64,000 nt of DNA from JAWKXU01 sp964468045 (GCA_964468045.1 CAYXTO010000008.1:1-64000), one strand, 5' to 3'. Positions 53,563 through 62,509 are shown, counted from the stretch's first letter. Numbers and translations are program-made. Notes: generated by a model not told the origin, from the letters alone.

Positions 53563-55497
53563 ATGACTGCCAACCCGGCCACTCCCCTGCTCGACAAGGT
53601 AACGACTCCGGCCGATCTCCGGCAATTGGAGCCCGCCCAGCTGCGCCAGCTCGCCGATGAATTGCGCGGCGAGATGATCGCCGCGGTGGGGCAGACCGGG
53701 GGTCATCTCGGCTCGGGGCTGGGCGTGGTCGAGCTGACCGTGGCGATCCATTACGTGTTCGATACGCCGGACGACCGGCTGATCTGGGATGTCGGCCATC
53801 AGGCCTATCCGCACAAGATCATCACCGGCCGGCGCGACCGGATCCGCACCTTGCGCCAGGGCGGTGGGCTGTCGGGCTTCACCAAGCGCAGCGAAAGCGA
53901 GTACGATCCGTTCGGCGCGGCCCATTCCAGCACCTCGATTTCCGCCGCGCTGGGGTTCGCGGTGGCGAACAAGCTGGCGGGGGCGCCGGGCAAGGCGATT
54001 GCCGTGATCGGCGACGGCGCGATGAGCGCGGGCATGGCCTATGAGGCGATGAACAATGCCAAGCAGGCGGGCAACCGGCTGGTCGTCATCCTCAACGACA
54101 ACGACATGTCGATCGCGCCGCCGGTGGGCGGGCTTTCGGCCTATCTGGCCCGGCTGGTGTCCTCGCGCCAGTTCCTCGGCCTGCGCGGCCTCGCGCGCCG
54201 CCTGTCGCGCAAGCTGCCGGAACCGCTGCACCGCGCCGCCAGGAAGACGGATGAATTCGCGCGCGGCATGGCGATGGGCGGCACCCTGTTCGAGGAGCTG
54301 GGCTTCTACTATGTCGGCCCGATCGACGGCCACAATCTCGACCAGCTGATTCCGGTGCTGGAGAATGTGCGCGATGCGGAGGAAGGGCCCTGCCTGATCC
54401 ATGTCGTGACCCAGAAGGGCAAGGGCTATGCCCCGGCCGAGGCGAGCGCGGACAAGTATCACGGCGTCCAAAAGTTCGACATCATCACCGGCGAGCAGGT
54501 GAAGGGCGCGGCCGGCCCGCCCAGCTACACCAGCGTCTTCGCCAAGGCCCTGATCGCGGAGGCGGAGCGGGACGAAACCATCTGCGCCATCACCGCGGCG
54601 ATGCCCTCGGGCACCGGGCTGGACAAGTTCGAGCAGGCCTTCCCCGACCGCGCCTTCGACGTGGGCATCGCCGAACAGCACGCCGTCACCTTCGCCGCCG
54701 GCCTCGCAGCGCAGGGCATGCGGCCGTTCTGCGCGATCTATTCGACCTTCCTCCAGCGCGCTTACGATCAGGTGGTCCACGACGTCGCGATCCAGAACCT
54801 GCCGGTCCGCTTCGCCATCGACCGGGCGGGGCTGGTCGGCGCGGATGGCGCGACCCATGCCGGCAGCTTCGACATCGCCTATCTGGCGACCCTGCCCAAC
54901 ATGGTGGTGATGGCCGCCGCGGACGAGGCGGAGCTGGTGCATATGACGCACACCGCCGCCCTTCATGACGATGGCCCGATCGCCTTCCGCTATCCGCGCG
55001 GCAATGGCCTCGGGCTGCCGCTGCCCGAGGTTCCGCAACGGCTCGAGATCGGCAAGGGTCGGATCGTGCGCGGCAACGAAAAGGGCGGCGGCAAGGTCGC
55101 GCTGCTGTCGCTCGGCACCCGGCTGGCCGAAGCCTTGAAGGCGGCGGATCAGCTCGAGGCCCGGGGCCTGGCCACCACGGTGGCCGACCTGCGCTTCGCC
55201 AAGCCGCTGGACGAGGATCTGATCCGCGCTCTGCTGGCCAGCCATGAAGTGGTGGTGACGGTGGAGGAAGGCGCGATCGGCGGGCTGGGCGCGCATGTGC
55301 TGACCATGGCGAGCGATCTGGGCCTGACCGATGCCGGGCTGAAGATCCGCACCATGCGCCTGCCGGACCTGTTCCAGGACCATGACGCGCCGGACCGGCA
55401 ATATGACGAGGCCGGGCTCAACGCGCCGCAGATCGTCGATACCGTGCTGAAGGCGCTGCGCCACAACAGCGCCGGGGTGGAAGAAGCGCGGGCCTAG
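53563..55497 (+). CDS. dxs: 1-deoxy-D-xylulose-5-phosphate synthase
   Basis: A 644-aa thiamine-diphosphate enzyme, first step of the MEP isoprenoid pathway. TGGHLGSGLGVVELTVAIHYVF, IWDVGHQAYPHKIITGRR, VIGDGAMSAGMAYEAMNNA (TPP/Mg2+ site), VAFRYPRG and EEGAIGGLGAHV are present in order, and the length is typical. It follows the Zur-like gene on the same strand. Downstream lies a block of dispersed repeats, so it probably ends the transcript. Confidence 0.96.
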   Translation: MTANPATPLLDKVTTPADLRQLEPAQLRQLADELRGEMIAAVGQTGGHLGSGLGVVELTVAIHYVFDTPDDRLIWDVGHQAYPHKIITGRRDRIRTLRQGGGLSGFTKRSESEYDPFGAAHSSTSISAALGFAVANKLAGAPGKAIAVIGDGAMSAGMAYEAMNNAKQAGNRLVVILNDNDMSIAPPVGGLSAYLARLVSSRQFLGLRGLARRLSRKLPEPLHRAARKTDEFARGMAMGGTLFEELGFYYVGPIDGHNLDQLIPVLENVRDAEEGPCLIHVVTQKGKGYAPAEASADKYHGVQKFDIITGEQVKGAAGPPSYTSVFAKALIAEAERDETICAITAAMPSGTGLDKFEQAFPDRAFDVGIAEQHAVTFAAGLAAQGMRPFCAIYSTFLQRAYDQVVHDVAIQNLPVRFAIDRAGLVGADGATHAGSFDIAYLATLPNMVVMAAADEAELVHMTHTAALHDDGPIAFRYPRGNGLGLPLPEVPQRLEIGKGRIVRGNEKGGGKVALLSLGTRLAEALKAADQLEARGLATTVADLRFAKPLDEDLIRALLASHEVVVTVEEGAIGGLGAHVLTMASDLGLTDAGLKIRTMRLPDLFQDHDAPDRQYDEAGLNAPQIVDTVLKALRHNSAGVEEARA

Positions 55498-55595
55498 GGC
55501 TTCGTTCCAGGGACCCAGATTCCAAGACCCGCTCGTCCTGAGCCCGCCGAAGGGCTGGCATGACGGGAAGAGCAGAACGGCATTATTTCACCCCT

Positions 55596-55667
55596 CGTCA
55601 TCCCCGCGAAAGCGGGGATCCAGGCTTGAAACCTCGCGGCTGGGTTCCCGCTTTCGCGGGAATGACG
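55596..55667. repeat. palindromic repeat element, 72 bp
   Basis: CGTCATCCCCGCGAAAGCGG begins a left arm to about 55623 and the right arm (from ~55640, ending CGGGAATGACG at 55667) is its inverted near-copy, so the element can fold into a long hairpin. It belongs to the common sphingomonad family of MITE-like/REP repeats. A CCTGAGCCCGCCGAAGGGC fragment of another repeat class lies just before at about 55532. Confidence 0.8.
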
Positions 55668-55789
55668 AAGGAAAAGGGCGAAGATTCGCCCCGGGTTCGA
55701 CGCCCGCTCCTCCCACTCCCCGCTGTTCAACCTGCGCCCGCCTTGTTAACCCACCGCACATCGCATCAGGCATCAGCGGGAGAGAAAGC

Positions 55790-56515
55790 ATGGCGGTACG
55801 CACGGAACAGTTGCATTACGAGGCGGATGGTCTGGCGATGGTCGGGCATCTGGCCTGGAACGAGGGGGCTGGGCCGCAGCCGGGCGTGCTGGTGTTCCCC
55901 GAAGCCTTCGGTCTGGGCGACCATGCCAAGGGCCGGGCGGAGCGCCTGGCCAGCGAATTCGGCTATGTCGCTCTCGCCTGCGACCTGCATGGCAATGGCG
56001 CCGTGATCGATGCGCTGGAAGAGGTCCTGCCGCTGCTGCAGCCGCTGCGCACCGAAGCGGCCAAGGTGCGCGACCGGGTGCGTCAGCCACTGGCCGCGCT
56101 GGCGGCCCGGCCGGAAGTGGACGCCAGCCGGATCGCCGCCATCGGCTTCTGCTTCGGCGGTACCATGGCCTTCGAGCTGGCCCTGAGCGGCGCCGATCTC
56201 AAGGCCGCGATCGGGTTTCATAGCGGGCTGGAAGTGACGTCGCCGCAGGATGCCAAGGCGATCAAGGGCAAGGTCCTCGCCCTGCTCGGCGCCGACGATC
56301 CGGGTATCCCGCCGGAACAGCGCGCGGCGTTCGAATCCTTCATGCGCGAAGGCGGGGTGGACTGGCAGATGCATCTCTATGGCGGCGTCCTCCACAGCTT
56401 CACCGCGCCCGAAGCCGATTCGCGCGGGATGCCGGAATTCCTGCGCTACGATGCGGTGGCGGATGCACGGTCGTGGAAGCAGATGGCGGCGCTGCTGGAA
56501 GAGGTGTTCGGGTAG
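55790..56515 (+). CDS. dienelactone hydrolase family protein
   Basis: A 241-aa alpha/beta-hydrolase. The nucleophile motif is Cys-centred (IGFCFGGTMAFELAL), as in dienelactone hydrolase, with the acid GADDPGIPPEQR and a C-terminal His in GGVLHSFTAPEAD completing the triad. It hydrolyses dienelactones or similar lactones/esters in aromatic catabolism, but the family is broad. It stands alone between repeat blocks, and GAGAGAAAGC precedes the ATG at 55790. Confidence 0.88.
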   Translation: MAVRTEQLHYEADGLAMVGHLAWNEGAGPQPGVLVFPEAFGLGDHAKGRAERLASEFGYVALACDLHGNGAVIDALEEVLPLLQPLRTEAAKVRDRVRQPLAALAARPEVDASRIAAIGFCFGGTMAFELALSGADLKAAIGFHSGLEVTSPQDAKAIKGKVLALLGADDPGIPPEQRAAFESFMREGGVDWQMHLYGGVLHSFTAPEADSRGMPEFLRYDAVADARSWKQMAALLEEVFG

Positions 56516-56552
56516 CCGTCCTTGCCCACTCCCTTCCCCCCCGCGCCCTATT

Positions 56553-56652
56553 CGTCATCCCCGTGCAAACGGGGATCCAGTTCTACAGTGCCCTGGGTTC
56601 CCGCTTGCCCGAAGGGCAGTTTATCCTGAGCCAGCCGAAGGGCGGGAATGAC
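56553..56652 (+). repeat. repeat copy A flanking gene-free segment
   Basis: About 100 bases, starting CGTCATCCCCGTGCAAACGG and ending AGCCGAAGGGCGGGAATGAC. Copy B at 57247-57348 is nearly identical and in the same orientation. The ends are inverted-repeat-like, as in the 55596 element, with an internal insertion of a TTATCCTGAGCCAGCC segment. Confidence 0.85.
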
Positions 56653-57246
56653 AGAGGGCAGATGCGATAATCGGTTCCTCATCTTGACTTTAATAACCAT
56701 ATGGGTTATGTGGTGCAGGCCTTCCTCCGGGACAGGCAGATCGGGAAAGAGGCCGCGGCAACCGGAACTGCTGCCTCCTTCCTTCGCTCCGGCTGAACCT
56801 CACAGCCGGAACCAGCGACGCGGCTGGCGCGGAAATGCGCGACTTGTTTCGGGGAGCTCTCGACCCGGACCTGGTCCGTCCACGCCATCGGCGGAAGACC
56901 GGATGATGCGGCCTGCTCTCCTTCCTCCAACCTGTCCATTCGCAGGCAGGCTCTCGGGAAAGGAACCGGGTCGCCGCTGGCGCGGCGCCATCAGCCGCGC
57001 GGACAGCGCAGCTCCCGGCGGGCCGGAGCCGCTGTCCGGCCGGTCCCGCATCAGGCTGTGCCGGGGTCCAGGCGCGGGCGGCGCCTCCCGGTCGTCACGC
57101 ACAATATCCGCCCATGCTCCCTGCGCGCGCATCATGGCGCCGCGCCGGCCGCGCGATCACCGCGCCTACACTCGGCGTCATCGTCCGGGCTCGCCGCCGG
57201 ATGAGGGGGCGTGTCCTGTCGTCATCCCAGCGCCTTTCCACCCCTT
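56653..57246. other. gene-free 594-bp segment between two repeats
   Basis: No supported gene is seen on either strand: frames are open only because of very high GC, with Arg/Pro/Ser-rich translations and no ribosome-binding sites. It holds one promoter/operator-like site at 56684-56709. It may be a degraded gene locus between recombining repeats. Confidence 0.45.
56684..56709 (+). promoter_or_regulatory. orphan promoter with palindromic operator
   Basis: TTGACT (56684-56689) could be a -35 element. The inverted repeat ATAACC-ATATG-GGTTAT (56693-56709) falls where a repressor would block it; similar TAACCATATGGTTA sites precede ArsR-linked SRPBCC genes in other bacteria. No such gene follows; the frame starting at the ATG in the repeat ends after about 32 codons. 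Confidence 0.5.
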
Positions 57247-57348
57247 CGTCATCCCCGTGCAAACGGGGAACCAGTTCTGCATCTGGCCTGGATTCCCGCT
57301 TGTCCGAAGGGCAGTTTATCCTGAGCCAGCCGAAGGGCGGGAATGACG
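57247..57348 (+). repeat. repeat copy B flanking gene-free segment
   Basis: Starts CGTCATCCCCGTGCAAACGG and ends in GAAGGGCGGGAATGACG; differs from copy A (56553-56652) only at scattered positions in the middle. The direct orientation of copies A and B allows recombination between them. Confidence 0.85.
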
Positions 57349-57388
57349 AAAGAGGGCGGGGAATGACGAAGGAACGGAAAATCGGCCC

Positions 57389-58066
57389 TCACCCCGTCCA
57401 GCGCCAGATCCCGGCGGGAATCCCGGCCAGCAGCAGATGCGCCCAGGTGATCGCCAGCCAGGCCGCGATCGCGATCAGCCAGAGCCGCAGTCCGGCGGTC
57501 GGCAGGAATTCGAAGCGCGGCCAATAGCTCGTCTCGCTTTCCCAATAGGCCCAGCGCTCGCCCAGCAGCTTCAGCTTCTTGCGGTCCTGCAGCCGGGCGC
57601 CGATCAGGGCCAGGATCAGGATCGCCCCGGCCAGCACATGGGTGCGCGCGCTCCAGAACAGGATGATATGGGCGATCGCCCACAGCGCGAAGCCCCACAT
57701 CATCGGGTGGCGGGTGACGCGGAATACGCCCGCCGGCTCGCGCGGAATGCTGATCGCGCCAGTGGGGTCGGGCAGGGCCGGATTGCCCTTGAGCGAGCCG
57801 AGGAACAGCACCAGCGCAAGCAGCGTCAGCACGCTGGCGGCGATCCATCCGGCGGTACCGCTCCCCGTGCCGCCGCTGGCGGGCGCGGCGCGGAACGCCA
57901 GCACCATCCAGGCGAAGCAGGCCAGGCTGACCAGCGAATAGACGCCGAGGAAGCCCTTCTCGCCCAGCAGGCCGACCAGCGGCCGGCGCAGCGGATGGGA
58001 CATCAGGAAATGCGATCCGACGAAGGCGGCGCAGGCGGCCAGCAGGGAAACGAGCGCAGGTTCCAT
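57389..58066 (-). CDS. NnrU-family membrane protein
   Basis: A 225-aa protein with about seven hydrophobic segments. It begins MEPALVSLLAACAAFVGSHFLMSHPLRRPLVGLLGEKGF, and IFRVTRHPMMWGF-like (here FRVTRHPMMWGFALWAIAHI) and ERWAYWESETSYWPRF are the NnrU signatures. NnrU was linked to nitric-oxide respiration, but homologues are widespread with no such genes nearby, as here. It begins 40 bases after the POT transporter stop on the same strand, so may be co-transcribed. Confidence 0.82.
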   Translation of the reverse strand: MEPALVSLLAACAAFVGSHFLMSHPLRRPLVGLLGEKGFLGVYSLVSLACFAWMVLAFRAAPASGGTGSGTAGWIAASVLTLLALVLFLGSLKGNPALPDPTGAISIPREPAGVFRVTRHPMMWGFALWAIAHIILFWSARTHVLAGAILILALIGARLQDRKKLKLLGERWAYWESETSYWPRFEFLPTAGLRLWLIAIAAWLAITWAHLLLAGIPAGIWRWTG

Positions 58067-58105
58067 CACATCCTCCCGAGATTGCCGGACGGCCCGTCGC
58101 CCATC

Positions 58106-59935
58106 CTACTCCTTTATCGGCGGATGCATACCGGCCGCCTGCGGTTCGCCGGTTTCCTCCTCGCCGAGCAGGCCGTGCGCGGCCTCCTCCTCCGCCAGCG
58201 TATCGAGATGCATCAGCCGCTTGACCAGCGGCGAGACGAGCAGCACCAGCACGCCTGCGCCCAACGCGATCCAACCGATCTTGCCATACACCATCAGCAC
58301 GGTTTCCTTGGCCGCGCCCGCGCTCGAGGCTGCTTCGGAGCTTGTGGCCCGAGCGATCAGGCCTGCTGCGAAATTGCCGGTGGCCGAAGCGAAGAACCAG
58401 GTGCCCATGATGATCGAAGCCATATGGGCGGGGGCCAGGCGGTTCATGGCGGACAGGCCGACCGGGGAGAGGCACAGCTCGCCGGTGGTATGCAACAGGT
58501 AGATCAGGAAGATGAAAATCACAGGAGTCGGGTTTTCCAGTCCGACCGTCTTGGCGCCCCAGACAAGTATGAGGAAACCCAGTCCGACCTGCATCACTGC
58601 CAGCCCAAATTTGAACGGAGTCGAAGGTTCGAGCTCGCTTCGGCCCAGCAATGTCCATAGGCCAGCAAAAGCGGGAGCCAAAAGGATAATGTAGATGGCG
58701 TTGATGGACTGGAAGACGGAGGCGGGCACGCCGCCGCGATCCACGTGGCGGTCGGTATAGAGGTTGAGGCTCGATCCCGCCTGCTCGAACAGCGCCCAGA
58801 AGATGATCGAGACGAAGATAAGAAACATCGCCGCGAATATCCTGTCGCGATCCTGCCCGCTGACGGTCAATCCCTGTTGGAACATCATGAACAGCGCGCC
58901 CAATGCGCCGAGCATGGCTAGTGCTCCGTAAAGGGGGATCGCGTTCGATCCGATGGAGAACACGGTTCGCTCCATGATATCAGCCAGCGCATTGCCTGAA
59001 AGGCTGCCGATTGCTTCCAGCAAGAAGGCTGCGAAGATCGTCGCGAAGAAGGCATTCGTCAGTATCTTGACGAAACTGTCCATCGCCCAGCGCCCGCCGT
59101 TCAGGACATACATGGAGTAATAGATGACCGCGCCCACCAGCGCGACACCGAACAATGCCAGCAGCCAGCCTATAAGCTGTTGATGCTGAATCAGCCACCA
59201 TATCACGGCAACTGAGGCCACCCCTACGAGATAGAGCAGCCATTCGAGCCTGATACCCCCTACCTTCGACTCCAACCTGGCGGGGTTGGCAGGTTCCCCG
59301 CGTCCAAGCAGGAGGGGCTTGCCCCAGACAAAGACGACCAGCCCCAGCAGCATGCCTATGCCGGCAAGGCCAAAGCCGTAGCTCCAGCCATAGGTCTCAC
59401 CCAGATAGCCGCACAGGATGGAGCCGATAGCAGCGCCAAGGTTGATGCCCATGTAGAAGATCGTATAGGCGCCGTCGCGCCGCACGTCGGTGCGCGGATA
59501 GAGCTGGCCGACGATGACCGAGATATTGGCCTTGAGGAAACCGGACCCGACGATGATGAAGCTCAGCGCCAGCCAAAAGATGTTGATAGCGGGGCCTTGC
59601 GCTCCCCCATCACCTTCAAATGCCATGAAAAAGTGCCCGAAAGCCAGCAATATAGCACCGAACAAGACGGCCTTGCGCTGTCCAAGATAACGATCCGCCA
59701 GATAACCGCCCAGCACGGGCGTAATATAGACCAGCGCCGTGTAGGACCCGTAGATCAGACCGGCTTCACCGTCCGAAAACATCCAGTGCTTGACCAGATA
59801 GAGCGTGAGCAGCGCCCGCATCCCGTAATAGGAGAAGCGTTCCCACATTTCCGCGAAGAAGAGGACGAACAGCCCCTTGGGGTGGCCCAGTATGGTGCCG
59901 CGGGCATCCCCGCCTTGCGCAAGATCTGCGGTCAT
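58106..59935 (-). CDS. proton-dependent oligopeptide transporter (POT family)
   Basis: A 609-aa inner-membrane symporter for di- and tripeptides. The POT signature FAEMWERFSYYGMRALLTLYL (ExxERFxYYG) lies in TM1, followed by GGYLADRYLGQRKAVLFGAILL, and YTIFYMGINLGAAIGSILCGYLGE. About 14 hydrophobic helices are visible, and the length is slightly above the usual ~500. The gene starts at 59935 and has a 284-base promoter region shared with ihfB on the other strand. Expected to feed peptides as nitrogen and carbon. Confidence 0.92.
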   Translation of the reverse strand: MTADLAQGGDARGTILGHPKGLFVLFFAEMWERFSYYGMRALLTLYLVKHWMFSDGEAGLIYGSYTALVYITPVLGGYLADRYLGQRKAVLFGAILLAFGHFFMAFEGDGGAQGPAINIFWLALSFIIVGSGFLKANISVIVGQLYPRTDVRRDGAYTIFYMGINLGAAIGSILCGYLGETYGWSYGFGLAGIGMLLGLVVFVWGKPLLLGRGEPANPARLESKVGGIRLEWLLYLVGVASVAVIWWLIQHQQLIGWLLALFGVALVGAVIYYSMYVLNGGRWAMDSFVKILTNAFFATIFAAFLLEAIGSLSGNALADIMERTVFSIGSNAIPLYGALAMLGALGALFMMFQQGLTVSGQDRDRIFAAMFLIFVSIIFWALFEQAGSSLNLYTDRHVDRGGVPASVFQSINAIYIILLAPAFAGLWTLLGRSELEPSTPFKFGLAVMQVGLGFLILVWGAKTVGLENPTPVIFIFLIYLLHTTGELCLSPVGLSAMNRLAPAHMASIIMGTWFFASATGNFAAGLIARATSSEAASSAGAAKETVLMVYGKIGWIALGAGVLVLLVSPLVKRLMHLDTLAEEEAAHGLLGEEETGEPQAAGMHPPIKE

Positions 59936-60219
59936 TCGGCTCCTTTCGCGGCGCGGCCCGGTGCCCGGTCATGCCCTCGGGCAAACTTGATGCCGGGTGA
60001 GAGTAACGACTGGGATTCGCCTGTGAAGCCTTTTGAAGCGGGCCCGACAGGAAAAATGCATTCTTCTGCACATATCGTTGCGAGTCGCGCGCCAGTCTGG
60101 CACTTTGCGCTTCGAGATCGGAAGCCATGCTGCCATAAGCGGGCGGTTATCGATGAGGGCGTGGGGATGCGCTATCCAACGGGTCGCGCCGGCCGGAAGC
60201 ATCCAGGAGTGCAAGAACA

Positions 60220-60501
60220 ATGATACGGTCCGAACTTGTACAGGCGCTGGCGCGGGAAAACCCCGAACTGCGCGCGGAAGAAGTGGAACAGGTCGTCGAT
60301 ATCTTCTTCGAGGAGATATCGGCCCGGCTCGCCGAGGGCGGGCGAGTGGAACTGCGCGGTTTCGGCGCCTTCTCCACGCGCCAGCGCGATGCCCGGAAGG
60401 GGCGCAACCCGCGCACCGGGGAAGCGGTGGAGGTTCCGAAAAAGCTCGCGCCCTATTTCAAGGCCGGCAAGGAAATGCGGGAACGGCTCAACTCCGATTG
60501 A
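60220..60501 (+). CDS. ihfB: integration host factor subunit beta
   Basis: A 93-aa DNA-bending protein of the HU/IHF family. MIRSELVQALARENPELRAEEVEQVVDIFFEEISARLAEG and the beta-arm with RGFGAFSTRQRDARKGRNPRTGEAVEVP are typical of IHF-beta, including the conserved Pro that intercalates DNA. It forms a heterodimer with IHF-alpha, encoded elsewhere. AGGAG lies 11 bases before the ATG. It is divergent from the POT gene and is followed by a YeeE/YedE pair. Confidence 0.9.
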   Translation: MIRSELVQALARENPELRAEEVEQVVDIFFEEISARLAEGGRVELRGFGAFSTRQRDARKGRNPRTGEAVEVPKKLAPYFKAGKEMRERLNSD

Positions 60502-60570
60502 GGTCCGACAGCGGGCCGGGCGCCGGCTGAAGGGCCGGCCGCGATCGCCTGGCCGAGGAGACAGCCGCTC

Positions 60571-61044
60571 GTGCCCATGTTTCACCTGACCCCGCCGGAG
60601 CTGGCGTTGCCGGGATTCGCGGATGCGGATCCGCTTGCCGGGCTGGCCGGCGGCGCGCTGATCGGCCTGGCGGCTGCGCTGGCCTTGCTGGGGCTGGGCC
60701 GGATCGCCGGGGTGTCGGGCATCGCGGCGCGTGCCCTCGGGTTGACCGAAGCGGGAATGCCGCGTTCGATGGCGCTGGCCTTCCTCCTGGGGCTGCCGCT
60801 GGGCGCGGGGTTGATTCGCCATTGGCTGGGCGCGGGGGACGGAAGCTTTCCAAGCTGGCCCGCGCTGCTGCTGGCGGGTGTTTTCGTCGGGTTCGGCACG
60901 CGAATGGGCGCCGGCTGCACCAGCGGCCACGGCGTTTGCGGCTTGAGCAGGCTGTCGGCGCGCTCGATCGTCGCGACCGCGATCTTCGTCGGCTCGGGGG
61001 TGATCACCGTTGCCGTGCTGCGCCTGGCCGGGATCGGCGGCTGA
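60571..61044 (+). CDS. YeeE/YedE-family protein, first half
   Basis: A 157-aa protein with about four hydrophobic helices. It contains GARMGAGCTSGHGVCGLSRLS-like (FVGFGTRMGAGCTSGHGVCGLS), the Cys-bearing sulfur-transport motif of YeeE/YedE (thiosulfate/sulfur-group carriers). The full-length protein is split into two genes here: the stop overlaps the start of the second (TGATG), so both halves are made from one mRNA and probably assemble into one membrane unit. Confidence 0.88.
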   Translation: MPMFHLTPPELALPGFADADPLAGLAGGALIGLAAALALLGLGRIAGVSGIAARALGLTEAGMPRSMALAFLLGLPLGAGLIRHWLGAGDGSFPSWPALLLAGVFVGFGTRMGAGCTSGHGVCGLSRLSARSIVATAIFVGSGVITVAVLRLAGIGG

Positions 61045-61457
61045 TGCGCGCCACCCTGTTCGCCCTGCTGGCGGGAAGCCTCTTCGGCGCGGGCCTGGCG
61101 CTTTCGGGCATGACCGATCCGGCGCGGGTGCGCGGCTTCCTCGACCTGTTCGGAGCGTGGGACCCGACGCTGGCCTTCGTCATGGGCGGCGCGGTGCTGG
61201 TCATGGCGCTGGCCTGGGCCGTGCAGCGCCGGATGATCGGGCCATTCCTCGCGGAAAGCTTTTTCCTGCCCACGCGCAAGGATGTGGATCGCCGGCTGGT
61301 GCTGGGTTCCGCACTGTTCGGCATCGGTTGGGGGATCGGCGGGCTGTGCCCCGGGCCCGGCTTTGCCGCCCTGGCGCTTGCCCCGCAACCGGCGCTGATC
61401 TTTCTGGCGGGTCTGGTCGGCGGCATGGTCCTGTTCCGGCTCCTGCCGCAGGAGTGA
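61044..61457 (+). CDS. YeeE/YedE-family protein, second half
   Basis: A 137-aa protein with about four hydrophobic helices: FALLAGSLFGAGLALSGMTDPARVRGFLDLFGAWDP, and GIGWGIGGLCPGPGFAALAL, the second Cys motif of the family. The ATG (61044) overlaps the TGA of the first half. Often annotated as DUF6691. The two together should form a sulfur-compound permease; the cargo is unknown. Confidence 0.88.
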   Translation: MRATLFALLAGSLFGAGLALSGMTDPARVRGFLDLFGAWDPTLAFVMGGAVLVMALAWAVQRRMIGPFLAESFFLPTRKDVDRRLVLGSALFGIGWGIGGLCPGPGFAALALAPQPALIFLAGLVGGMVLFRLLPQE

Positions 61458-61547
61458 GGATCCGACCGAGGATCGGGAGCGCCATTGCGATGCGCTGGCG
61501 GAAGCGCTAGCTGCGCGGGATCGGGTGCCCATCCGGCGCCGGACAAT

Positions 61548-61632
61548 GCGGGCGTGGCGGAATGGTAGACGCCGGGGACTTAAAATCCCCTGAGCCTTGC
61601 TCGTGCGGGTTCGAGTCCCGCCGCCCGCACCA
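61548..61632 (+). tRNA. tRNA-Leu(TAA)
   Basis: Acceptor stem GCGGGCG pairs with CGCCCGC, followed by discriminator A and an encoded CCA. The anticodon stem GGGGA/TCCCC closes a seven-base loop CTTAAAA with anticodon TAA. A long variable arm (class II) and the T-loop GTTCGAGTC are present. 85 bases including CCA. Confidence 0.95.
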
Positions 61633-61677
61633 TCAGGCTTTCCGCATAAGTGGCGCAACCCGGCAATGCATCATGCC

Positions 61678-62178
61678 TCAGGGCTCATCCGAGCCGCGGG
61701 TGCGGATGTTGAAGTCGGAAACTATTTTCCAATCCGCAGTCCCGACCTTCTGCCAGACGGTCTGGTTCTTTCCCACGATCGTGGCCGGTTGTCCGTCTGC
61801 CTGGGTGTAGGTGTTGGCGAAATCACCGGTCGTGACCGCAAGGTCGCCGCTTTCCGAGACCCACGCCTGGCTTGGGGTCATGTCATAAGCGAAGGCGCTG
61901 TCATTCAGCATGACCTTGAAGGCGCTGCCGATTGCATCAAGGCCGACCAGCGGATCCGCGCCCGGAACCACCAGCGTCGCATCCGGCGCATACCGGCTGA
62001 TCGCCTCGTCCACGTTCCTTGACCCCATCGCGGCGAGCTGGTCCTGCTCGGCCTGGCGGACCGCGCCCAGATTGGCGCCGGGGTTGTTCGAACCCGCCTC
62101 GGTCTCCTCGGCCTTTTTGTCCGAGCAGGAACCCAGGAGCATCAGGAATGCAGCGAGGGGAATAGAGGCACGAGTCAT
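61678..62178 (-). CDS. small lipoprotein with SnoaL/DUF4440-like fold
   Basis: A 166-aa protein. The leader ASIPLAAFLMLLGSCSDKK ends in a lipobox (LGSC), so it is probably a lipoprotein. The mature part resembles NTF2-like/DUF4440 domains: AISRYAPDATLVVPGADPLVGLDAIGSAFKVML, VTTGDFANTY and VWQKVGTADWKIVSDFN. Such domains bind small ligands or are steroid-isomerase-like; no catalytic pair is evident. The start at 62178 (MTRASIP) is chosen. It follows the tRNA gene on the opposite strand. Confidence 0.78.
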   Translation of the reverse strand: MTRASIPLAAFLMLLGSCSDKKAEETEAGSNNPGANLGAVRQAEQDQLAAMGSRNVDEAISRYAPDATLVVPGADPLVGLDAIGSAFKVMLNDSAFAYDMTPSQAWVSESGDLAVTTGDFANTYTQADGQPATIVGKNQTVWQKVGTADWKIVSDFNIRTRGSDEP

Positions 62179-62509
62179 AGCCAACCTCCGCAGATCATCA
62201 CCAGCTTGCCACATCCATGCGACCGATGCAGCCGCGTGGGCCGCATTCCTTTCTCCGCATCGAGGCTCGCGGATATAATGAAGAGACCTCCGCCGAAGGG
62301 AAGCCCCGAATCGGTGCGACGCCGCAGGGTTCGAACGGCTCATCCGCCTGGCAGTGCAACCGACCGCCGGACGGGCTGCTCATGCGCGGCGGACGAGTGA
62401 GCCGGCGGCAGTGTAACCGAACTGTCACCGCTCTTTCATCAGCCCATCACATCGCTGCTGCAGGGGCGCCCTCGAATACGCGTGAAATCGCAAAATGAGG
62501 GAAATCGAC
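62179..62509. other. divergent promoter region, lipoprotein and TonB receptor
   Basis: These 331 bases have no supported gene. The main feature is a Pho-box-like triple repeat at 62411-62439. The rest is GC-rich with Arg-rich shadow frames. Confidence 0.55.
62411..62439 (+). promoter_or_regulatory. Pho-box-like site upstream of the TonB receptor
   Basis: GTGTAAC (62411), CTGTCAC (62422) and CTTTCAT (62433) recur at exactly 11-base steps, the spacing and sequence of PhoB direct repeats (CTGTCAT-like). It lies 71 bases before the receptor start, consistent with activation of the receptor gene under phosphate limitation. Confidence 0.65.

Noticed and set aside
53386..55464. 692-aa minus-strand ORF over dxs
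   Set aside because: Shadow of dxs; composition and lack of start signals do not support it.
56648..57346. 232-aa plus-strand ORF in the repeat-flanked segment
   Set aside because: Its ends are translated repeat sequence and the middle is Arg/Pro/Ser-rich without any domain.
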